Source of the DNA: Actinomadura mexicana | GTDB taxonomy: Bacteria; Actinomycetota; Actinomycetes; Streptosporangiales; Streptosporangiaceae | DNA: 64,000 nt | Assembly: GCF_900188105.1 (NCBI RefSeq) | Contig: NZ_FZNP01000009.1 | Coordinates: 62,001 to 126,000, forward strand | Direction of reading: 5' to 3' | Shown: piece after piece, positions 58,431 through 64,000 of the stretch | Layout: each line of letters begins with the position of its first letter | Position numbering within the stretch: the first letter of the stretch is position 1 | Position numbers and translations under genes: made by a program | Notes under the pieces: generated by a model | The model's input: only the letters and a program-made list of their open reading frames with translations | Databases searched by the model: none | What the model was told of the DNA's origin: nothing

Positions 58431-58871
58431 TCACCCGACCACACGCGCCCACACCCATTTCCCGCGCGGCTCCGTCCGGCGAACCCCGCACTGGAACGCC
58501 AGTGCTTCCACGATCGGCAGTCCCCGGCCACGCGTCCCGCTGCTTTCCGCCTCCAGCGCCGCCGCGTCCGGGGCCGCGTCATCGGCCGCCTGCCTGCGTA
58601 CCGGCATATCGTCCGAGGAATCCCACACCTCCAGCAGCACGCCCCTCGGCTCGCGCACGAGCCTCACCCGGATCTCCCGCTCGGACGCATGCCGGACGGC
58701 GTTCGTCACCAGCTCGCTAGCGATCAACGTCACGTCGTCCGCGAGTCCCCGAAGCCCCCACGAGGCGAGCCGCAACTCCACCTGCATACGCACCTGCCCC
58801 GGCCCCGTCCGCGCCGCCAGAAATGACATGTCCAGTTCGCCTGGAATAACAAACTTTGCGGTCAACGTTTT
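58431..58871 (-). CDS. anti-sigma/AbaA-OrfA-type ATP-binding protein (HATPase_c)
   Basis: 146 aa. N-box IASELVTNAVRHASEREI, G1-like EVWDSSDDMP, G2-like GTRGRGLPIVEALAFQCGV, ending WVWARVVG. GTG 58871 with GGGAG upstream. Divergent from the XRE-DUF397 pair, as in WhiJ/AbaA loci of Streptomyces where such ATPases accompany a DNA-binding protein and a small DUF397 protein. Confidence 0.87.
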   Translation of the reverse strand, partial: KTLTAKFVIPGELDMSFLAARTGPGQVRMQVELRLASWGLRGLADDVTLIASELVTNAVRHASEREIRVRLVREPRGVLLEVWDSSDDMPVRRQAADDAAPDAAALEAESSGTRGRGLPIVEALAFQCGVRRTEPRGKWVWARVVG

Positions 58872-58956
58872 CACCTCCCACCCTTTCCTCCTTGGAGCAA
58901 GAGTCACTCCGACCGCCTATCCTTGACCAGGAGAACTCAACAAATGCGACTCACCG

Positions 58957-59775
58957 GTGGTGACCATGCGCTCGCACCCTCCGTTCGACCCGGACGGCAA
59001 CCTCTGGGACTGCATAGCCTTTGAGCTGCGAAGACATCGTCACGAACGAAGCTCTTCTCTCGCCGAAGTCGGCTTGATCATTGATCGGGACCGATCACTG
59101 GTCGCGCGTGTTGAATCCGGAGACACAAAGCTGCAGAGCGCACACGCGATCAAGCTGGACACCGCCTGGAATACGGGCGGCCGCTTCCAGCGCCTGATCA
59201 AATTCGCCAAGGCCGGCCACGAGGTCGAGTGGTTCAAGACCCATCTGGAAGAGGAAGCCAGGGCCTCGCATTTGAGGATCTGGGAACTCGGCTGGATGCC
59301 GGGTCTGTTCCAGACGGAGTGCTACGCCCGCGCGATGTTCAAGACCTCCGACGTCGAGGACGTCGAAGAGGGCGTGAACGCGCGGCTCAGTCGTCAGGCC
59401 GGTCTCGACCGCAGGCCGAGACCGCGGATCTGGACGATTCTCGATCAAGGAGTCCTCGAACAGCCGGTGGGCGGCGCCCAGATCATGCGGGAGCAGCTTG
59501 CCCGCCTCATCGAACTGGCACGTCAGCCGAACATCACCATCAGAGTCGTCCCGCGGGAAGTGGGTGCGCACGTAGGTCGCGACGGGTCATTCAAAATCAT
59601 GACGGTGGACGGCTCCGATGTGGTCTACACACTTGCCCCGGGCGGAGGACGACTCGTCCAAGATGCAACCGAGATACCCTCGTATCGGGTTTGGTTCGAT
59701 CTCATCGGAGATGTCGCCCTTCCCAAAGACGCGTCATTGCGCCTGCTCACAGACACCATGGAGCGGTATTCATGA
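58957..59775 (+). CDS. WhiJ-like XRE regulator with DUF5753
   Basis: 272 aa. N-terminal HTH (about 20-75, RRHRHERSSSLAEVGLIIDRD, DRSLVARVESGD in parts) and a DUF5753 domain with LGWMPGLFQTECYARAMF, RQPNITIRVVPREVGAH and MTVDGSDVVY. These proteins pair with DUF397 partners and modulate differentiation in Streptomyces. Start ambiguous (GTG 58957/58960, ATG 58966); a good ribosome site (AGGAGA) instead serves an overlapping 26-codon frame from ATG 58944. The stop overlaps the DUF397 ATG. Confidence 0.88.
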   Translation: MVTMRSHPPFDPDGNLWDCIAFELRRHRHERSSSLAEVGLIIDRDRSLVARVESGDTKLQSAHAIKLDTAWNTGGRFQRLIKFAKAGHEVEWFKTHLEEEARASHLRIWELGWMPGLFQTECYARAMFKTSDVEDVEEGVNARLSRQAGLDRRPRPRIWTILDQGVLEQPVGGAQIMREQLARLIELARQPNITIRVVPREVGAHVGRDGSFKIMTVDGSDVVYTLAPGGGRLVQDATEIPSYRVWFDLIGDVALPKDASLRLLTDTMERYS

Positions 59776-59963
59776 GCATCTGGAGGAAGTCCAGCCGTAG
59801 CGGCAGCACCACGATCCAGTCCGACTGCGTCGAGGTCGCGCGGATCGACGGGGTGGTTGGCCTGCGGGACAGCAAGGCCCCGACCGCCGGCCACCTCACC
59901 ATGTCCCCCAGCGGCTTCACCGAGTTCATCGCTCGTGTGAAGCAAGGCGACTTGGGCATCTGA
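59772..59963 (+). CDS. DUF397 protein
   Basis: 63 aa. WRKSSRSGSTTIQSDCVEVARIDGVVGLRDSK (in parts WRKSSRSG, CVEVA, VGLRDSK) is the DUF397 signature. Partner of the overlapping WhiJ-like regulator (ATGA); such pairs behave like regulator/antagonist modules. Confidence 0.93.
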   Translation: MSIWRKSSRSGSTTIQSDCVEVARIDGVVGLRDSKAPTAGHLTMSPSGFTEFIARVKQGDLGI

Positions 59964-60010
59964 CTCCGCGACCTGTCGGTCGGAGCGCCACTCATCCCTC
60001 TGCGCGTGAA

Positions 60011-60041
60011 CGGGGCGGCGCCGAAGTTTCGGGCCGCCCCG
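60011..60041. terminator. terminator hairpin
   Basis: CGGGGCGGC (60011-60019) pairs with GCCGCCCCG (60033-60041), between the convergent DUF397 and BKACE genes. Confidence 0.65.
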
Positions 60042-60048
60042 TAGAGCG

Positions 60049-60876
60049 TCAGCGGGGTCTGGTGGCTAGGAGGGTTCTGGCTTCGGCGGGGGGCATGGGG
60101 GGGCGTTGGGCCAGGTGGGCCGCCTGGGCGGCGCGCTCCACCAGCTCGACGTTCGCCGTGACCGGGCGGCCCTTGGCGAAGGTGACCGTGTCCTCCATGC
60201 CGACCCGCAGGTGACCGCCCGCCGACAGGGCGGCGAACAGGACGGGCAGGGACGTCCGGCCGATACCGGTGGCCGACCACGTGGCGCCTTCCGGGAGGGC
60301 CTCGACGGCGGCGACCAGGGTGCGGGCGTCGCCCGGCATGCCGCCCGGGACCCCCATCACCAGGTCGCAGTGGACGTGCCCGCCGTAGGGGAGCCCGTGC
60401 CTGTCCAGGAGGCGGTGCAGCGAGGTGATGTGGCCGAGGTCGAACAGCTCGAACTCGGGGACGATCTCAAGCTCCTGGGTGCGCTCGTACAGCTCCACCA
60501 TGAACGACCACGGGTTCATGAACACGTCGTCGCCGAAGTTGACCGTCCCGCAGGTGAGCGAGCACATGTCGGGTCCGGCGTCCAGGACGCGGAGCCGGTC
60601 CTCGTAGGGGTCGGTGACCGCACCGCCCGTGGACAGCTGGACGATCAGTCCCGTGCTCTCCCGCAGCGCCGCCACCGTGTCCCGCAGCCGGGACGGGTCG
60701 AGCGTGGGCCGCGCGTCGTCGTCGCGGATGTGCACGTGGATCACGGCCGCGCCGGCCGCCTCGCACTCCTTGGCCGTCTGGACCAGTTCATCCAAGGTGA
60801 CGGGCAGGCCCGGGACGTCCGCCTTGGCGGACTCCGCACCCGTGGGCGCCACCGTGATGAGCGTCGTTGCTCCCAT
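60049..60876 (-). CDS. BKACE family protein (DUF849, beta-keto acid cleavage enzyme)
   Basis: 275-aa TIM barrel. TVAPTGAESAKAD, VIHVHIRDDDARPTLD (zinc His pair HVH, about residues 47-49), FELFDLGHI, and GGHVHCDLVMGVPGG fit enzymes such as 3-keto-5-aminohexanoate cleavage enzyme that split beta-keto acids with acetyl-CoA. ATG 60876; 19 nt from the divergent dtd start. Substrate unknown. Confidence 0.88.
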   Translation of the reverse strand: MGATTLITVAPTGAESAKADVPGLPVTLDELVQTAKECEAAGAAVIHVHIRDDDARPTLDPSRLRDTVAALRESTGLIVQLSTGGAVTDPYEDRLRVLDAGPDMCSLTCGTVNFGDDVFMNPWSFMVELYERTQELEIVPEFELFDLGHITSLHRLLDRHGLPYGGHVHCDLVMGVPGGMPGDARTLVAAVEALPEGATWSATGIGRTSLPVLFAALSAGGHLRVGMEDTVTFAKGRPVTANVELVERAAQAAHLAQRPPMPPAEARTLLATRPR

Positions 60877-60895
60877 GGCGGCAGAATGCATGGTC

Positions 60896-61321
60896 ATGCG
60901 TGCTGTAGTCCAGAGGGTGAGCCAGGCCAGCGTGTCCGTGGAAGGGCGCGTCGTCGGCGCGATCGAGGGGCCGGGGCTGCTGGTCCTCGTCGGCGTGACG
61001 CACGACGACGGCGCGGAAAAGGCCCGCAGGCTGGCGTCCAAGCTGTGGGGCCTGCGGATCCTGGAGGGCGAGAAGTCGTGTTCCGACGTGAACGCGCCGC
61101 TGCTCGTCGTGAGCCAATTCACTCTCTACGGGGACGCGCGGAAGGGGCGCCGCCCGAGCTGGACGGCCGCCGCGCCCGGACCCGCCGCCGAACCCCTGGT
61201 GGACGCGGTGGTCCGGGAGCTGCGCGGGCTGGGCGCGAAGGTCGAGACCGGAGAGTTCGGGGCGGACATGAAGGTCGCGCTCGTCAACGACGGCCCGATC
61301 ACGCTGATCCTGGACGTCTGA
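60896..61321 (+). CDS. dtd: D-aminoacyl-tRNA deacylase
   Basis: 141 aa. Removes D-amino acids (and Gly) mischarged on tRNA. MRAVVQRVSQASVSV, the active-site VVSQFTLYGD and the Gly-cisPro-like NDGPITLILDV motifs are present. Divergent from the BKACE gene. Confidence 0.95.
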   Translation: MRAVVQRVSQASVSVEGRVVGAIEGPGLLVLVGVTHDDGAEKARRLASKLWGLRILEGEKSCSDVNAPLLVVSQFTLYGDARKGRRPSWTAAAPGPAAEPLVDAVVRELRGLGAKVETGEFGADMKVALVNDGPITLILDV

Positions 61322-61335
61322 CCGCGGGTCGGCCG

Positions 61336-61365
61336 AACGCGGGTCAGCGGAACGCGGGTCAGCGG
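61336..61365. repeat. 15-bp tandem repeat at a gene end
   Basis: AACGCGGGTCAGCGG at 61336-61350 and 61351-61365; the stop (complement of TCA 61359-61361) of the downstream-strand membrane gene lies inside it. Confidence 0.9.
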
Positions 61366-61850
61366 AACCCGTAGACCATGCCGACGAGCGCGGTGACGGT
61401 CCCGGCGGCGGCGAGGAGGATGAGGGCGCGGTCCTGCGGGACGAGGCGGCCGCGCACGTCCGAGGACACCACCACGGTCCCGGTGTCGCCCTCGTCCCCG
61501 ACGGGGCCCTGCCCGAACGGGTTGCGGAGCCCGGCGAGCCGCCACAGCGCGTCGTTGCGGAGCCGCTGGTGGGCCGGGCCGCAGGCGAAGAGCCGTCCCC
61601 GGGTGCGCTCGGTGCAGGCGGCGCCCTTCGGCGTCAGCACCCGGCACAGGGTGGGGACGAGCGCGAACTCGTACAGGCTCCAGGCCAGCAGGCCGAGCAG
61701 CGCGGCGCGCCACGACTGCTGCCACCACGCGATCCCGGCGATCGCCGCGAACAGGGCCCACCACGTCAGAGCGGACTCCCGGCGCGGGCGGCGCCGGGTC
61801 CCGCCCCGCCGCGCCGCAGGCGGCTCCCCTTTCCCCAGGTTCGGGACCAT
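61359..61850 (-). CDS. hypothetical membrane protein
   Basis: 163 aa, basic N-terminus and three hydrophobic segments (about residues 28-43, 48-66 and 142-160). Two Cys pairs (LCRVL...ACTERT, FACGP) suggest a small zinc-type or disulfide loop between. No family recognised. Located between dtd and ygfZ in a region otherwise of conserved housekeeping genes. Confidence 0.75.
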   Translation of the reverse strand: MVPNLGKGEPPAARRGGTRRRPRRESALTWWALFAAIAGIAWWQQSWRAALLGLLAWSLYEFALVPTLCRVLTPKGAACTERTRGRLFACGPAHQRLRNDALWRLAGLRNPFGQGPVGDEGDTGTVVVSSDVRGRLVPQDRALILLAAAGTVTALVGMVYGFR

Positions 61851-61929
61851 CGGTAGGAATCCACCTTCCCCGGGCGGCGATCGGTCGAAAATCGTCTTAT
61901 CAGACGATATTCGTCCCAGGGGCGGGCTG

Positions 61930-62916
61930 CTACCCGTGTTTCGCCGGCCGGCGGCGCAGAGCGATCTGCGCGTTCGCGCCCGTCTCCGGCGACACGACGA
62001 CCTCCTGCGCCGCCGCGACGCCGCCCGCGAGCAGCTCGGTGTCCACCGGGACGTTCCGCTTGACCAGCGCCAGCGCGACCGGCCCCAGCTCGTGGTGCCG
62101 GGCCGCCGACCCGACGAACCCGACCGCCCGGCCCCCGGGGATCTCCACCGGGTCGCCGTGCGCGGGCAGCCGGTCGACGCTGCCGTCCAGGTGGAGGAAC
62201 ACCAGGCGGCGCGGAGGCCGCCCCAGGTTGTGGACGCGCGCGACGGTCTCCTGCCCCCGGTAGCAGCCCTTGTTCAGGTGGACGGCCGTCTCCACGTACC
62301 CGGCCTCGTGCGGGATCGTCCGGTGGTCGGTGTCGAGGCCGAACCGGGGCCGGTGCTCGGCGATGCGCAGCGCCTCGTACGCCCAGGTCCCCGCCGGCTT
62401 CAGGTCGGCCGGGAACTCGCCGCGCGGGACGATCCGCGTCGTCGTCCCGGCGGCGTCCGGCCAGGCGGGACGGCCGTCGGCGGGCCCGCCCGGCCCGGTG
62501 ACCACCATGAACTCGTCCGACACGTCCGCGACCTCGACGCGCAGCATGAACCGCATCCGGTCGAGGAACTCCACCAGAGCCGGGGCCGTCCCCGGCTCGA
62601 CGTGGGCCCAGACGGCCTCACCGTCGTCGACGAGGAACAGGTGGTGCTCGATGTGCCCGTTCGGGCTGAGCAGCAGCGCCTCGGTCGGCTCGGACGGCTT
62701 CAGCCCGTCCAGGTGCTGGCTCAGCAGGCTGTGCAGCCAGCTCAGCCGGTCCGGCCCCGAGACGCGGACGACGCCCCTGTTGCTCCGGTCGACGAACGCC
62801 GTCCCCTCCTCCAGGGCGCGTTGCTCCCGCGCGGGGTCCCCGTAGTGCGCGGCGACCTCCTGGTCGGGCGCGTCGGCGGCGACGGCTCCGGGCGACTGCA
62901 GCAGAGGGCTCTCCAT
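61930..62916 (-). CDS. ygfZ: folate-binding protein YgfZ (Fe-S/tRNA-modification factor)
   Basis: 328 aa. GcvT-like fold. The diagnostic motif KGCYRGQETVARVHN (about residue 225) with the conserved Cys is present; DRSNRGVVRVSGPDRLSWLHSLLSQ at the N-terminus. It supports maturation or repair of Fe-S enzymes with tetrahydrofolate. TAGTCT lies 7 nt before the ATG (leaderless). Confidence 0.92.
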   Translation of the reverse strand: MESPLLQSPGAVAADAPDQEVAAHYGDPAREQRALEEGTAFVDRSNRGVVRVSGPDRLSWLHSLLSQHLDGLKPSEPTEALLLSPNGHIEHHLFLVDDGEAVWAHVEPGTAPALVEFLDRMRFMLRVEVADVSDEFMVVTGPGGPADGRPAWPDAAGTTTRIVPRGEFPADLKPAGTWAYEALRIAEHRPRFGLDTDHRTIPHEAGYVETAVHLNKGCYRGQETVARVHNLGRPPRRLVFLHLDGSVDRLPAHGDPVEIPGGRAVGFVGSAARHHELGPVALALVKRNVPVDTELLAGGVAAAQEVVVSPETGANAQIALRRRPAKHG

Positions 62917-62960
62917 GCCGTCCAGACTATGCGGCGGACTCACGAACCACGCCGCCCCGG

Positions 62961-63377
62961 CTATCCCGCGCGGCAGTCCTTGCAGCGCCCGTAGACGGTC
63001 AGGTGGTGGACGTCGGTCTCGAAGCCGAAGTCGCGGGCCAGGACGTCGGCCAGGCCGGCCGCCGCGCGCGGGTCGACGTCCTCCACCGTGTGGCAGCCCC
63101 GGCAGACGAGGTGGATGTGCTCGGCCTCGGCGGCGAGATGGTAGTTCGGCGGCCCGTGGCCGAGGTGAGCGTGCTTGACGAGCCCGAGCTCCTCAAGGAG
63201 TTCGAGCGTCCGGTAGACGGTGGAGATGTTCACGCCGCGGGCGGTGCGCTGCACCTCGGTGCAGATCTCCTCGGGGGTCGCGTGCTCCAGGTTGGTGACC
63301 GCTTCGAGCACCAACTGGCGCTGCGGGGTCACCCGGTACCCCTTCGCCCGCAGCTCCTCCTGCCACGACTCGACCAT
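62961..63377 (-). CDS. Fur-family metal-dependent regulator
   Basis: 138 aa. wHTH: RVTPQRQLVLEAV, VNISTVYRTLELLEELGLV; metal ligands HLGHGPPNYHLAAEAEHIHLVCRGC (in parts), CHTVEDVD and the final GRCKDC. The CxxC pairs make a Zn site. Could be Zur- or Fur-type; specificity cannot be told. 44 nt upstream of ygfZ on the same strand. Confidence 0.9.
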   Translation of the reverse strand: MVESWQEELRAKGYRVTPQRQLVLEAVTNLEHATPEEICTEVQRTARGVNISTVYRTLELLEELGLVKHAHLGHGPPNYHLAAEAEHIHLVCRGCHTVEDVDPRAAAGLADVLARDFGFETDVHHLTVYGRCKDCRAG

Positions 63378-63508
63378 GCACCGAGTCTAGGTCCCGGGCG
63401 GCGGGGCTGGTCCCGGCGTCCGATTTCAGCCGTCGGAAAACCCGCTTGCCTCGCCGCGCGGGCGTCGCATACGTTCGGGATACGCGCGAAAGGAGGTGGT
63501 CCTAGCCA

Positions 63509-63547
63509 ATGGTTTCTTGTAGGACTCGCGAGGTGACTGTCCGCTAG
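63509..63547 (+). CDS. candidate 12-aa peptide with very strong ribosome site
   Basis: AAAGGAGGTGG precedes ATG 63509, which encodes M-VSCRTREVTVR and TAG. An SD this complete in front of so short a frame suggests a regulatory leader peptide or conserved microprotein. It lies in the 365-bp gap between the Fur-family gene and the nitrobindin gene. No coding continuation with actinobacterial codon bias follows it. Confidence 0.45.
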   Translation: MVSCRTREVTVR

Positions 63548-63742
63548 TCGCCGTACCGCCTCGGAGCCCCCGGCCCTTCGGGCGGGGTAGCCGGTCGCGA
63601 CGGTGACCGGCGAATACCAGGCAGTTACCCGGTCCCCGGACCGATGGACCCGTCCTGTCCGTCGCCCCGCCACCCGGCGGGAAGGTCCGGGGATCGTTCA
63701 TGTCCGGGGGCGGTCAACTCCGGGGTCCGCCCCGTTCGGCGC

Positions 63743-64000
63743 TCAGGAGACCTTCTTCAGCTGGGCCGACAGGTGCGACTGGAGTTCCTGCCCCACCGCC
63801 GCCATGTCGTACGCCCAGCCGAGGTCCTCGCCGATCAGCCCGTAGAGGCGGTGGCCGCCGGTGACCTCCTTGGCCGACTCCGTCCGCGCGACGACGTCGG
63901 TGTGCAGCTCCACCCGGTTGAACGCCACGTCCCCCACGTAGATCTCGACGATGCCCGTCGGGTGGGCCAGCGTCACCTCCACCTGGTGGTCGGGCCGCGG
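63743..64000 (-). CDS. nitrobindin-like heme-binding protein (FABP family), 5' end cut by window
   Basis: The last 85 residues are visible. VTLAHPTGIVEIYVGDV, FNRVELHTDVVARTESAKEV, and TGGHRLYGLIGEDLGWAYDMAAVGQELQSHLSAQL (in parts) are characteristic of the actinobacterial nitrobindin/THAP4-like beta-barrel that binds heme and can detoxify peroxynitrite. The rest of the gene lies beyond 64000. Confidence 0.85.
   Translation of the reverse strand, partial: PRPDHQVEVTLAHPTGIVEIYVGDVAFNRVELHTDVVARTESAKEVTGGHRLYGLIGEDLGWAYDMAAVGQELQSHLSAQLKKVS

Noticed and set aside
63603..63845. 80-codon plus-strand frame after the 12-aa peptide
   Set aside because: Weak third-position GC, overlaps the nitrobindin gene on the other strand, no ribosome site.

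Overview
The window is about 71-74% GC (estimated by eye), with strong third-position GC, many GTG/TTG starts and several mycothiol- and F420-type enzymes. This points to a filamentous actinobacterium; an Actinomadura/Thermomonosporaceae-like genome fits best, but that is inference. No rRNA, tRNA or CRISPR array was seen.

1-9.7 kb: the C-terminus of an unknown protein, fahA (tyrosine catabolism), ispF and carD, a membrane protein and a PGQT-repeat lipoprotein. Then come an anti-sigma-type ATPase, two overlapping acyl-adenylating enzymes (one with degenerate motifs) and a divergent AraC regulator. 9.9-14.8 kb: a compact integrative element (cargo DUF4097-like protein, RepSA-like initiator, excisionase, tyrosine integrase) inserted in the last codons of phoP. 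A 20-bp direct repeat bounds it, and the 3' end of a second integrase gene lies just outside its left end, so the site has been used more than once. 14.8-17.5 kb: phoP-phoR and divergent phoU with an 11-bp-unit PHO box between them.

17.5-34 kb: mostly housekeeping and accessory metabolism: secreted YCF48-like protein, gpmA, YbjN, mshA, SDR, methyltransferases, acyl-CoA ligase, mycothiol-dependent-isomerase-like protein, UspA, macro-domain protein, epimerase, LigB-type dioxygenase/MarR pair, AlkZ-like protein, and TetR/methyltransferase with a double palindromic operator. trpS follows, preceded by a complete-looking ribosome-mediated attenuator (leader peptide with tandem Trp codons).

34-45.3 kb: MarR/MFS/F420-type enzyme unit with two copies of a 25-bp operator, M56/BlaI pair, two-component system, bluB, SMP-30 protein, a toxin-antitoxin pair and an MMPL transporter with TetR. 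45.3-56.8 kb: AlaX, DUF2516/HBHA-like/XRE operon, metalloprotease, DUF2207 protein, GntR/MFS pair, DHFR-like protein with an upstream small gene, TetR, asparaginase-II family protein. 56.9-60 kb: a WhiJ/AbaA-type locus (ATPase, XRE-DUF5753, DUF397) beside a tiny zinc-finger gene coupled to a PCMT-like methyltransferase. 60-64 kb: BKACE enzyme, dtd, membrane protein, ygfZ, Fur-family regulator and a nitrobindin-like gene cut by the window edge.

Recurrent features are GTGA/ATGA start-stop overlaps, apparently leaderless promoters (TANNNT 6-8 nt before the start), four convergent gene pairs whose stop codons share one CTAG, and stop codons lying inside short tandem duplications.
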